Assembly: GCA_902761265.1 (NCBI GenBank)
Contig: CACWJV010000012.1
Coordinates: forward strand, 1-22,880
DNA from: Oscillospiraceae bacterium
Lineage (GTDB): Bacteria; Bacillota; Clostridia; Oscillospirales; Acutalibacteraceae
Direction of reading: 5' to 3'
DNA length: 22,880 bases
Shown here: piece by piece, positions 1-7,448 of the stretch
How the letters are laid out: each line of letters opens with the position of its first letter
How positions within the stretch are numbered: position 1 is the first letter of the stretch
Translations under genes and position numbers: made by a program
The notes under the pieces: generated by a model
What the model saw: the letters and a program-made list of their open reading frames with translations, nothing else
Database searches by the model: none
Told to the model about the DNA's origin: nothing

Positions 1-1
1 C

Positions 2-661
2 TGCGTGTCGATGCTGCTTGCGATGGTCGGTGACTATCTGCTGGGTTTCGGTACGTTCGGCATGGGAGGCAATTCCGACACGCCGTTCGGTATCACGGCG
101 GCGGTTGTGCCCGACTGGCGCTACGCCGTTTCCGCTGTGCTCGGCTTTCTTTGCGTGCCGCTGTTTGCGGCGGCGCTGGAGCTGCTCAATGTGATGGAAC
201 ACAAGTATCAGCTCGGCGGCAGCCGGCTGTATCGCGTGTTCAAGCTCGCGAACTGGAGCGGCATTTTGTATTTTGCGTTTATCCATATCGGTATCTGTAT
301 GTTGCCGGTGGTCTTTAACGCCGGCATGGACGCAACCGGCGACGTGGCCGCGTCCGTCAACATGATGCTGCGCGTTGCAAAAAGCATCCTTGTGCCGTTG
401 GGCATTGGATTTGTCGTCTGCGACGGCTTTGCGGCCGTGGGCTGGATCGGGATGGTTGTAACCGGAAAACTGCCGGTCAAAAAGATCGTCCTGTTTTGCA
501 ATCCGCTTTGCATCGCGCTGCTGGGGCAGGGGATGAATCTGATCGCGGAAGGGCTCGATTCCGGATTTGAATCCCTCGGCTGGCTGGTGATGTATCTGGT
601 CTGTGCTTTGACACTTGTGAAAAAGGAGGAAACCATAGATGGAACCCAAAACGCATATTGA
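2..661 (+). CDS. Multi-pass membrane protein, 5' end cut by window edge
   Basis: The reading frame is open to the left edge. A GTG at 5 could start it, but no ribosome binding site is visible, so the N-terminus probably lies outside the window. The 218 visible residues form about six hydrophobic segments, with a GDYLLGFG motif near residue 10 and no obvious catalytic residues. The pattern resembles small uncharacterised clostridial membrane proteins (possibly the DUF6796 group, from memory and uncertain). The stop overlaps the next gene by 23 bases, so the two are co-transcribed and probably translationally coupled. I cannot assign a function. Confidence 0.7.
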   Translation, partial: CVSMLLAMVGDYLLGFGTFGMGGNSDTPFGITAAVVPDWRYAVSAVLGFLCVPLFAAALELLNVMEHKYQLGGSRLYRVFKLANWSGILYFAFIHIGICMLPVVFNAGMDATGDVAASVNMMLRVAKSILVPLGIGFVVCDGFAAVGWIGMVVTGKLPVKKIVLFCNPLCIALLGQGMNLIAEGLDSGFESLGWLVMYLVCALTLVKKEETIDGTQNAY

Positions 662-1481
662 AAAAAACACCGTGCAGGAGACGCTGGTGATCCCGCTTTA
701 CGGCCGCAAGCTTTGCACGGAGCAGTTTCCGAACCTGTTTTGCGACCGAAAGGCGGTGGAGCTGATTGACCGGATCGACTATGACTTTTCACCTCTGGCG
801 GCAAAATCGCGCAGCTTTGCCCACCGTTTCGGTGCGCTGGAGGTGGCGATGCGCGAAAACGATCTGATGGCGGAGGCCAAGGACTATCTGAAAACGCATC
901 CGCAGGCGACGCTCGTGAACCTCGGCTGCGGATTGGATCAGACCGCCGAAAACTGCGACAACGGCGAATGCCAAATCGTGAACCTCGATCTGCCCGACGT
1001 GATTGCGGTGCGCGACCAGCTTTTACCGGGCAGCGGCCGGATCCGCAATCTCGCCGCCGATCTGAACGATTTTTCGTGGTTTGACGCAATCGACGCGAAG
1101 GGCGGCGTATGCTTTCTTGCCGCCGGCGTGTTCTATTTTTTCAAAACCGAACAGATCCAAAAACTCTTTACGGCGATGGCCAACCGCTTTCCGGGTGGGC
1201 GGCTCGTTTTTGACGCCGCCGGCAAACGCGCCGTCAAGATCATGCTGAAAACCTGGGTCAAGGACGCCGGCATCACCGCAATCGACGATTATTTCAGCGT
1301 GGACAATGTGGAAAAAGATCTGCTGCCGTGGATGACGAATGCGGCGGTTTTCCACCGCGGCTATATGCTCGGCTACAACGATCTGCGCGATCCGAGCGTG
1401 CCCGGCGCGTTCCGATTGCTTGCGAAGATCGCCGACGGTTTTATGAAGATGCAGATTATCCGTATGGATTTCACAGCGTAA
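639..1481 (+). CDS. Class I SAM-dependent methyltransferase, leucine carboxyl methyltransferase-like
   Basis: A 280-residue protein of the LCM / polyketide O-methyltransferase type (PF04072-like, COG3315-like). The SAM-binding motif I is NLGCGLD at residues 94-100, followed by the acidic strand NLDLPD at 115-120. The region before motif I (IPLYGRKLCTEQFP and RSFAHRFGALEVAMR) is typical of this family, whose members methylate carboxyl or hydroxyl groups of small molecules or protein C-termini; the substrate here is unknown. The ATG at 639 has a strong AAGGAGG eight bases upstream and lies inside the end of the preceding gene. The next methyltransferase follows after 13 bases. Confidence 0.82.
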   Translation: MEPKTHIEKNTVQETLVIPLYGRKLCTEQFPNLFCDRKAVELIDRIDYDFSPLAAKSRSFAHRFGALEVAMRENDLMAEAKDYLKTHPQATLVNLGCGLDQTAENCDNGECQIVNLDLPDVIAVRDQLLPGSGRIRNLAADLNDFSWFDAIDAKGGVCFLAAGVFYFFKTEQIQKLFTAMANRFPGGRLVFDAAGKRAVKIMLKTWVKDAGITAIDDYFSVDNVEKDLLPWMTNAAVFHRGYMLGYNDLRDPSVPGAFRLLAKIADGFMKMQIIRMDFTA

Positions 1482-1562
1482 AGGAGGCAGTGAGATGAAA
1501 CCCGATTATAAAAACTGGATGCCAAAGGGCATGGTGCTGTTTGCAGCCTGCTGCTGTTTCTT

Positions 1563-2264
1563 GTGTTCGGCTGCACAAATCTGCTGTCCGGCAAAGGGAA
1601 AACGGTACTTTTTGTTATCTTTTTGATTTTGACCGTCGTCCTCGCGCTTGTCACACTGTGGATGTTTTTGATGTACCGCGCGTTTTCCTACGGTGGCAAA
1701 CGGCAAATGTCCCGGCAGATTATCGAAGGCATCGCCGGCTATATCAGAATCCCCGACGGCGGCAAAGGGCTGGACGTCGGCTGCGGGAGCGGCGCGCTGA
1801 CCATCGCCGCGGCAAAGCGCAACCCGAACGCGTCGCTGTACGGTATCGACCGCTGGGGCAAGGAATACGCCTCGTTCAGCAAAACGCTGTGTGAAAACAA
1901 TGCCGCGGCCGAGGGTGTGACTAACGCCGCGTTTCAAAAAGGCGACGCAACCCGTCTCGATTTTCCGGACGAAAGCTTTGACGCGGTGATGAGCAACTAC
2001 GTCTACCACAACATCCCCTCGAAGGACCGGCAGGCGCTTTTGCTTGAAACGCTGCGCGTGCTCAAAAAGGGTGGCACGTTCGCGATTCACGATATCTTTT
2101 CCAAATCGAAATACGACGATATGCAGTCGTTCGTTGAAAAGCTGCGCGCGCAGGGGTACGAACAGGTGGAGCTGATCGACACGACAACAGGCAAATTCAT
2201 TCAGCCCTTTGAAGCGGTATGGATGGAGCTTTCCGGCTCGGCGCTGCTGGTCGGCAGAAAATGA
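1563..2264 (+). CDS. Membrane-anchored class I SAM-dependent methyltransferase, N-terminus frameshifted
   Basis: The complete Rossmann domain is present: motif I is GLDVGCGSG around residues 69-77 of this frame, with the later FDAVMSNYVYHN and LRVLKKGG strands typical of class I enzymes that act on small molecules. Two hydrophobic segments precede it. The frame has no proper start: 1563 is a GTG without a binding site. A good start, AAAGGAGG then ATG at 1495, opens in another frame (MKPDYKNWMPKGMVLFAA) and stops near 1626. Re-reading one C at 1548 in the CTG-CTG-CTG run joins the two into one protein of about 256 residues with two transmembrane helices. The intended gene is therefore 1495-2264 with a 1-base deletion, either real or a sequencing error. 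Substrate unknown. Confidence 0.75.
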   Translation: MFGCTNLLSGKGKTVLFVIFLILTVVLALVTLWMFLMYRAFSYGGKRQMSRQIIEGIAGYIRIPDGGKGLDVGCGSGALTIAAAKRNPNASLYGIDRWGKEYASFSKTLCENNAAAEGVTNAAFQKGDATRLDFPDESFDAVMSNYVYHNIPSKDRQALLLETLRVLKKGGTFAIHDIFSKSKYDDMQSFVEKLRAQGYEQVELIDTTTGKFIQPFEAVWMELSGSALLVGRK

Positions 2265-2312
2265 TCCGGGCAACGAAAGGCGAAGACAAGTTTCGAAAAA
2301 GGAGTGTATCAC

Positions 2313-2936
2313 ATGGGACTGTTCAAAGATTATGTGAGCCAGACGCGCAAACCGGAGGGACTGATGGGCAGACTGATGCTCGGCGGTATGAACGCCGGCC
2401 ACGCAAAGCTTGCGGACTGGGGATTTACCCATCTGCCGCCCATGACGGTGGCGCGTGCGGTCGACCTCGGCTGCGGCGGCGGACGCAACGCCGGCGAGCT
2501 ACTGAAAAAATATCCGCAGTCGCACGTGACGGCGATCGACTATTCCGCGCTGTCGGTGGACAAAGCAAAAGCGTATAACAAAGCGATGATCGCCGTCGGG
2601 CGCTGTACGGTGCAGCAGGGCGACGTGTCCGCGCTGGATCTGCCGGAAAACACATTTGATCTTGCCACGGCGTTTGAAACGATCTACTTCTGGCCGGATC
2701 TGGCGCAGTGCTTCGTGCAGGTGGCAAAAGTACTCAAAGACGGCGGGTATTTTCTCATCTGCAACGAATCCGACGGCACAGACGCAACCGGGCTGAGATT
2801 TGAAACCATCATCGTCGGTATGCACTGCTATACGTTTGAAGAGATCGAAAAAGCACTGAAAGAAGCCGGCTTCTCTGCTGTTACAGCGGATCATCACCCG
2901 TCAAAGCCCTGGATTACAGTCCTCGCACAAAAATAA
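2313..2936 (+). CDS. Class I SAM-dependent methyltransferase (Methyltransf_11/25-like)
   Basis: A 207-residue soluble protein. Motif I is VDLGCGGGRNA near residues 50-60, followed by VTAIDYSALSVDKA (acidic ribose-binding strand), GDVSALDLPENTFDLATAFETIYFWPDL (motifs II/III) and VLKDGGYFLICNE. It belongs to the broad small-molecule methyltransferase group; the substrate cannot be read from the sequence. I chose ATG 2313 over the upstream GTG at 2304 because AAAAAGGAG at 2296-2304 gives normal spacing to 2313. It lies 48 bases after the frameshifted methyltransferase and 39 before the next gene, in the same operon. It is the third methyltransferase in a row, each of a different subfamily. Confidence 0.85.
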   Translation: MGLFKDYVSQTRKPEGLMGRLMLGGMNAGHAKLADWGFTHLPPMTVARAVDLGCGGGRNAGELLKKYPQSHVTAIDYSALSVDKAKAYNKAMIAVGRCTVQQGDVSALDLPENTFDLATAFETIYFWPDLAQCFVQVAKVLKDGGYFLICNESDGTDATGLRFETIIVGMHCYTFEEIEKALKEAGFSAVTADHHPSKPWITVLAQK

Positions 2937-2975
2937 ACCCCGCAAGAAAACCAAAACGAAAAAGAGGTCGGACCC

Positions 2976-3620
2976 ATGCAATACATCGGAATGCCGCTCG
3001 GAATGTGGATGCTTTATAAGCGTTCCTTTCGCACACATCTGCAAACGACGCTCGGCTGTACAAAGCAGGAGGCGAAAGCGGTCACAAAGGAAGCCAAGCC
3101 GATATACAAACAGATCCTCGCGCGTGTGCCGGAATTTGAAAAGGAAGACCGGTTTAAAATGAATCTCGTCAACTGTGCGCTTTTGGTGGCGTTTGTGCGT
3201 TCGATGCAAACGCGTCCGACTGTCGAGGCGCTGACCCGGTTTTACAGTGCGGCGATGATGAACGCGCCGACGCGCTGGTTTTGCCGGATGAGCGGGAAAC
3301 AGAAGTTCACCGAAAAAGACATCCGCGCCATGCGGCAGACGGCGGCGCTGCGGGCGGCGGACCGCAATCCGTATTCGTGGAATATGGACTTTTTGCCCTA
3401 TCCCGACGGCAGCGGCTATGAAGCGCGGTTCACAACCTGCGGCATCTGCACGCTGATGCGCGAAGAGGGGCTGTTTGATCTGGTGCCCGCGATGTGCCGG
3501 CTTGACTACACGATGAGCGACGCCGGCGGCAGATCGGACTTTGTGCGGCAATACACGCTCGCGTCCGGCGGGCCGTATTGCGATTGCGGCTACAAAAAGA
3601 AAGGGGAGAAAAGCCGATGA
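2976..3620 (+). CDS. L-2-amino-thiazoline-4-carboxylic acid hydrolase family protein
   Basis: A 214-residue protein matching the ATC-hydrolase family (PF14196) as I recall it. The recognisable parts are an N-terminal helix-rich half, TTCGICTL at 153-160, CRLDYTMS at 174-181 and the Cys-rich end GGPYCDCGY at 198-206. The namesake Pseudomonas enzyme opens the thiazoline ring of ATC on the way to L-cysteine. Clostridial members are mostly untested and rarely sit in a cysteine pathway, so the reaction here is not certain. The conserved cysteines at 155, 158, 202 and 204 could be catalytic or metal-binding. Its stop overlaps the next start (ATGA at 3617-3620), so the small membrane protein downstream is probably a functional partner. 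Confidence 0.78.
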   Translation: MQYIGMPLGMWMLYKRSFRTHLQTTLGCTKQEAKAVTKEAKPIYKQILARVPEFEKEDRFKMNLVNCALLVAFVRSMQTRPTVEALTRFYSAAMMNAPTRWFCRMSGKQKFTEKDIRAMRQTAALRAADRNPYSWNMDFLPYPDGSGYEARFTTCGICTLMREEGLFDLVPAMCRLDYTMSDAGGRSDFVRQYTLASGGPYCDCGYKKKGEKSR

Positions 3621-4096
3621 TCGTGCTGCAGCTTGTGCTGTTTTGCGCGCTGTTCACGTTGCTGGTAAAGCTCGGCGTTGGAAACGACGCGCGTAACGGA
3701 TTGTATTTTTATCCGAAGCCGGTGCAGGAACGCGCGTTTGAAATCGGGCTGTGCGAACGTGAGACCGTGGCGAAAAAGCGGAAGCGGTTTATGATCCCGT
3801 TCCTACTTGTGCTGCTCGCGGCCCTGCTTTTGATCATCGGGCTTTGGAACGGCGTGCGCCGTTTTTGGGACGCCTACTTGCAAGCGCTGCTGTTTCTCGA
3901 AGTGATGAACTGGTATGACGGCATCGTGATCGACAAAGTGTGGGTGGGATACAGCAAATTCTGGGTCCTGCCCGGGTGCGAGGATATTCCCTATGTGCAG
4001 ATGTGGGGAGAGGTGTTCAAAAAACGCGGAATTCTGTCGTTGATCTGGGTCGTCGGCGCGGCGGCAGTTGCCGGGCTGGTCGTGCTGGTGTTTTAA
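3617..4096 (+). CDS. Small four-helix membrane protein of unknown function
   Basis: A 159-residue protein starting at the ATG overlapping the upstream stop (ATGA), with AAGGGGAG before it. Hydrophobic segments lie near residues 2-20, 58-78, 83-95 and 140-159. Between them is a soluble stretch with NWYDGIVIDKVWVGYSK and a conserved-looking WVLPGCEDIPY motif. It is not a known transporter by sequence. Similar proteins paired with ATC-hydrolase-like genes are familiar in Clostridia, but I know no assigned role. It is the last gene of the operon; a hairpin with a T-run lies about 100 bases downstream. Confidence 0.75.
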   Translation: MIVLQLVLFCALFTLLVKLGVGNDARNGLYFYPKPVQERAFEIGLCERETVAKKRKRFMIPFLLVLLAALLLIIGLWNGVRRFWDAYLQALLFLEVMNWYDGIVIDKVWVGYSKFWVLPGCEDIPYVQMWGEVFKKRGILSLIWVVGAAAVAGLVVLVF

Positions 4097-4113
4097 CAAA
4101 AGGCCGGTCCGCA

Positions 4114-4134
4114 ACCCGGGCTGCGTTCCCGGGT
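4114..4134. other. GC-rich inverted repeat (ACCCGGG / CCCGGGT)
   Basis: Perfect 7-bp arms at 4114-4120 and 4128-4134 flank a 7-base loop, just after the operon's last stop codon. No T-run follows, so it is not a canonical terminator; it may protect the mRNA 3' end or form part of the terminator region at 4200. A similar short inverted repeat (ACCGGG TGG CCCGGT) lies at 4328-4342. The rest of the 400-base gap between genes holds only the terminator and promoter listed separately. Confidence 0.4.
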
Positions 4135-4199
4135 GGTTCGGGAGAGCGCTTGTGTGGCTCCAAGAGAAAAGGAAATCGATTATTCGTATCTCCACCGGA

Positions 4200-4235
4200 A
4201 AGAAGTGCTTGCAAAAAGCAGGTGCTTCTTTTTCT
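4200..4235 (+). terminator. Rho-independent-type terminator after the methyltransferase operon
   Basis: GAAGTGCTTGC (4202-4212) pairs along its full length with GCAGGTGCTTC (4218-4228) when G-U pairs are allowed. The loop is AAAAA, and the following T-rich run at 4229-4238 is interrupted once by C. It lies 104 bases after the last stop of the left operon and well before the next promoter. Confidence 0.7.
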
Positions 4236-4365
4236 TTCGCAAACGGATAGACGCGGGGTCGAAGGGAGAACCTGTGCCGGCTGACCCTTGCGATCCGCTT
4301 CGCGGATTCTCTGTGTACAGCGCAGTCACCGGGTGGCCCGGTTGCGTTGCCGGTGTATCCATGCC

Positions 4366-4394
4366 TTTACAATTGCCAATAAGTATGATATAGT
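4366..4394 (+). promoter_or_regulatory. Sigma-A-type promoter for the nucleoside phosphorylase gene
   Basis: TTTACA (4366-4371), a 17-base spacer and TATAGT (4389-4394) give a near-consensus housekeeping promoter about 105 bases upstream of the GTG start at 4502. The leader of about 100 nt shows no obvious riboswitch. Confidence 0.65.
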
Positions 4395-4501
4395 ATTATC
4401 GCAATACAGAACTATGACGGTTGGCGATCCGGTTCCGGTGCAATGCCTGCAGCCAGCACGCCGTCAGATGTATCATTGAGCCGAAAAGGAGACGGTGTAC
4501 T

Positions 4502-5855
4502 GTGAGAATCTACGATATTATATTGAAAAAACGCAACGGCGGCACACTCACCGGGGAGGAGATCGCTTTTTTCATCGACGGCTATGTGAACGGTACCATT
4601 CCCGACTATCAGGCGTCGGCGCTTTGCATGGCGATCTTTTTCCGCGGCATGACTGACGACGAGACCGCCGCGCTGACGGACTGCATGGCGCGGTCGGGCG
4701 ACAGGATCGATCTGTCGCGCTTCGGCGATCTGACCGTTGACAAGCACTCCACCGGCGGCGTCGGCGATAAGACCACGCTGATCGTCGCGCCGATCGTCGC
4801 TTCGCTGGGCGGTAAGGTTGCCAAAATGTCCGGCCGCGGGCTCGGGCATACGGGCGGCACGGTCGACAAACTTGAATCAATTCCCGGCATGCGGGTGACT
4901 ATGGATCGGGAGGTGTTTCTCCGGCAGGTCGAACAGATCGGTATCGCGGTGATCGGACAGTCCGGCAATCTGACCCCTGCGGATAAAAAGCTCTATGCGC
5001 TGCGCGACGTGACCGCAACGGTTGACTCGATTCCGTTGATTACGTCGAGCGTGATGTCAAAGAAGATCGCTGCCGGCTCCAAAAGCATTGTGCTCGACGT
5101 CAAGGCGGGCTCCGGCGCTTTTATGAAAACGCCCGATCATTGTGCTCGACGTCAAGGCGGGCTCCGGCGCTTTTATGAAAACGCCCGATGACGCGCGCAC
5201 ACTCGCGCGCAACATGGTCGCAATCGGCAAGGCGTGCGGACGAAGGATGGCGGCGCTGATTACCGATATGAGCCGTCCGCTTGGAGAAGCTGTGGGCAAC
5301 ACGCTTGAGGTGGTCGAGGCGGTCAGGGTGCTGCGCGGCGCGTCCAAAGGCGATTTGTACGACGTCTGTGTGGCGCTTGCTGCCGAAATGACGATGCTGT
5401 TTGCGGGCGTTTCCCGCGCCGAAGCCGAATCGCAGGTTGTCGGGGCCATCGAAAGCGGTGCCGCCTTCCAAAAGATGCAGGAGTGGGTATCCGCACAGGG
5501 CGGCGACAGCGCGTGGCTTGCCGATGTGCAGCATGGCGACGGGGCTGATTTGGCGGTTCCGGTGGTCTCGCCGGCGGACGGCTATCTGACAAACATGGAC
5601 GCTGAAGCGATTGGCGGTGCGGCGGTTTTGCTCGGCGCGGGCCGCAGCAAAAAGGAAGACGACATCGACCACAGCGCGGGCATCATCGTCAGCAAAAAAA
5701 CCGGCGATGCGGTCGCAAAGGGTCAGGTGCTCGCCACCCTTTATACGAACGACGCCGCGGCGGTTGAACCGGCAACGAAGCGCTATCTCGGCGCGCTGAC
5801 CATCGGCTCGGAGCCGCCGGCAGCAACCGGCTTGATTTTCGATATTATCCGATAA
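4502..5855 (+). pseudogene. pdp: Pyrimidine-nucleoside phosphorylase, disrupted by a 52-bp tandem duplication
   Basis: The enzyme splits uridine, deoxyuridine and thymidine with phosphate for nucleoside salvage. Visible signatures are KHSTGGVGDK at residues 81-90 (phosphate/substrate site) and the family signature SGRGLGHTGGTVDKLE at 110-125. The first frame runs from GTG 4502, which has AAAAGGAGA upstream and the typical family start MRIYDII, to a TGA at 5189-5191. The rest of the protein is in another frame, about 5142-5855, ending in the usual C-terminal domain. The break is an exact 52-bp direct duplication (5086-5137 repeated at 5138-5189). Removing one copy gives an uninterrupted 433-residue protein, the normal length of the family. 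As written, the C-terminal half is not translated in frame. An assembly error is as likely as a true mutation. Confidence 0.88.
5086..5189 (+). repeat. Exact 52-bp tandem duplication inside the phosphorylase gene
   Basis: Bases 5086-5137 and 5138-5189 are identical, both starting CATTGTGCTCGACG and ending AACGCCCGAT, with no spacer and different flanking bases. Because 52 is not a multiple of 3, the second copy shifts the frame. Translation reads 17 foreign residues after Asp212 and stops. Confidence 0.97.
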
Positions 5856-5870
5856 GCGTGTGATTGACGT

Positions 5871-5910
5871 AAAAAGACGGCTTTGGGCGTTGGCCTGAAA
5901 CCGTCTTTTA
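5871..5910. terminator. Bidirectional terminator between convergent genes
   Basis: AAAAGACGG (5872-5880) pairs with CCGTCTTTT (5901-5909), a 9-bp stem extended inward by a few T-A pairs. T-runs lie on the exit side of both strands. It sits between the ends of the + strand phosphorylase gene and the - strand HD gene and can serve both. Confidence 0.75.
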
Positions 5911-5936
5911 TGGTATATCACGGACTTGCAATCCGA

Positions 5937-6812
5937 TCAGATCGGGCGCAGAACAACCCGGCGCTGGGTGATTTCAAAGGGCGTGCGGCCGTTGACCGCG
6001 TCGCGGCAGGTGTCGAGCGTTTGCTGCATTTTGGCCGCCATTTTTTGGATCATCGCGAGGATCACGGGGTCGCTGTCGTCGATCATCAGGGTAAATGCAT
6101 CCTTACTGATTACCAGCTCCCGCACCGCCCGGTGCCGCTTGTGTTCAAAAAGCTGATGTTCGTCGGTGATCGCTTCCAGATCATAAAGCAGCTTTGAGCT
6201 GCGGTCGGCAGTGACGTCGATTTCATCCGCCAGGCGGATCAGCGCGGCAAGATAGGGTAAGCAGATGGTCTCGCCGTCGGGCGTCGGCAGCTCGATCGGG
6301 TAGGCGCGTTCATCTTTGAGATCCGTTTTGCGGTGTCCGCGGGAGATCTGGATCACCGCCTCCAGATGGGCGCTGCTCGGGAATTCAAACAGCTGTGCAT
6401 ATTTTCGGATAAACAGACCGGAGTATTCATTATGAAAATCACGGATCTGTTCGGACGGTGACGGGTTGGGGTGCGTTTTAAAATAATCGCCGAAATCGAT
6501 CTTGCGGGAAAAGGCATCGAAATCCTTTTTTGTGATCCCCATGCCGGTATCATGAAAATAACAGGCACAAAGCAAAACGTAGATTTCATTTTTGTTGAGG
6601 CGGTCGAGCCGGTCGCCGATCAGCGTATTGCAAAACTCAATCACCGTGAGCGAATGAAGCTCGGAATGATCGGTATATTCGGGAAATAAAAGCTTATAAT
6701 TCGACAGGATTTTCTGCAGAACAAAGACGCAGTCGGTAAATCTTGTGTGAAGATCCGGATCCAGTTCGCGAAGGCGAAACTCGAGCGCAAAACTGTTTGC
6801 ATCCTCCGGCAT
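5937..6812 (-). CDS. HD-domain protein, HD-CE-like phosphohydrolase
   Basis: A 291-residue soluble protein with a divergent HD metal site: TDHSELH at 47-53, YFHDTGMG at 85-92 (the HD pair is H87-D88), RGHRKTD at 158-164 and RLADEID at 193-199. It resembles the HD domain of long Hsp90-associated HD-CE proteins but stands alone here, without an ATPase domain. HD enzymes hydrolyse phosphate esters of nucleotides or second messengers; the substrate is unknown. The ATG at 6812 has AAAAGGGGGA upstream and its own promoter. No partner gene is adjacent on this strand, so context gives no further clue. Confidence 0.75.
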   Translation of the reverse strand: MPEDANSFALEFRLRELDPDLHTRFTDCVFVLQKILSNYKLLFPEYTDHSELHSLTVIEFCNTLIGDRLDRLNKNEIYVLLCACYFHDTGMGITKKDFDAFSRKIDFGDYFKTHPNPSPSEQIRDFHNEYSGLFIRKYAQLFEFPSSAHLEAVIQISRGHRKTDLKDERAYPIELPTPDGETICLPYLAALIRLADEIDVTADRSSKLLYDLEAITDEHQLFEHKRHRAVRELVISKDAFTLMIDDSDPVILAMIQKMAAKMQQTLDTCRDAVNGRTPFEITQRRVVLRPI

Positions 6813-6843
6813 GTTTCCGTCCCCCTTTTCTTCGTTGATAATA

Positions 6844-6872
6844 AATATATCACAAATGCGCCGGGATGTAAA
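6844..6872 (-). promoter_or_regulatory. Promoter of the HD-domain gene
   Basis: On the minus strand TTTACA (6872-6867), a 17-base spacer and TATATT (6849-6844) lie about 32 bases before the ATG at 6812. This is a good sigma-A-type match. Confidence 0.65.
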
Positions 6873-7033
6873 TATGAAAAATGCAATCGGTGCAACTTGT
6901 TCCGCATCTAAAAGCTGATTTTGAGGCGAACGGATTTATTCGAAGCTTTGCCGGTGTTCCCGGCAGTTGCGTCTTTGAAAGATCCGCCATCGAAGTCCGT
7001 ATGAAGCGGTGCCATGTTTTTCGCTTTTAAGGA

Positions 7034-7062
7034 TTGAAAAATCCTTCCGTTTCATGTAGAAT
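7034..7062 (+). promoter_or_regulatory. Promoter of the TfoX-like gene and hydrolase
   Basis: TTGAAA (7034-7039), 17 bases and TAGAAT (7057-7062) lie 40 bases before the chosen GTG start at 7102. The hydrolase 32 bases downstream has no promoter of its own and is probably read from here. The rest of the gap from 6873 shows nothing further. Confidence 0.65.
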
Positions 7063-7101
7063 AAAGAAAACGACAGATCAGTTTTGAAGGAGGAAATCAC
7101 A

Positions 7102-7416
7102 GTGCATGCATTCAACGAATATGTTCGTGAGGTTTTTTCCGCAGCCGGTGATGTTGTCATAAAATCGATGATGGGCGGCTATCTTGTATACTTCAACGGT
7201 AAGCTGATCGGTGACATCTGTGACAATGAACTGTTTTTGAAGAGAACGCCGACATCGGACAGGCTGCTTGCAGATTCCGAATTGCGTTATCCGTATGAAG
7301 GCTCGAAGACACTGATGCATGTATTTGATAAATTTGAAGATACGACGCTTGTTCTGGAGCTTCTGAACGGTATGTATACAGAGCTTCCGGAAAAGAAACC
7401 CGCAAAAGCCAGATGA
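7102..7416 (+). CDS. TfoX/Sxy N-terminal domain-like protein
   Basis: About 104 residues matching the TfoX N-terminal fold: KSMMGGYLVYFNGKLIGDICDNELFLKRT at roughly 21-49, followed by a short helical end rich in basic residues. Stand-alone TfoX-N proteins are common in Firmicutes and are not shown to control competence as Sxy does in gamma-proteobacteria, so no role is claimed. An in-frame TTG at 7084 would put the AAGGAGG motif (7087-7093) inside the coding region. GTG 7102, eight bases after that motif, is the better start. It lies 32 bases before the hydrolase gene. Confidence 0.8.
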   Translation: MHAFNEYVREVFSAAGDVVIKSMMGGYLVYFNGKLIGDICDNELFLKRTPTSDRLLADSELRYPYEGSKTLMHVFDKFEDTTLVLELLNGMYTELPEKKPAKAR

Positions 7417-7448
7417 AAACAACAAATCCCGTTGGATGAGGTGAAAAG

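Noticed and set aside
208..1089. 293-residue minus-strand frame opposite the left operon
   Set aside because: It is rich in Arg/Ser/Pro of the kind made by reading GC-biased genes backwards, has no recognisable domain, and overlaps two well-supported + strand genes.
1548..1563. Programmed ribosomal frameshift as an explanation for the methyltransferase break
   Set aside because: No slippery heptamer of X-XXY-YYZ form and no clear stimulatory structure; a simple 1-base deletion in a CTG run is more economical.
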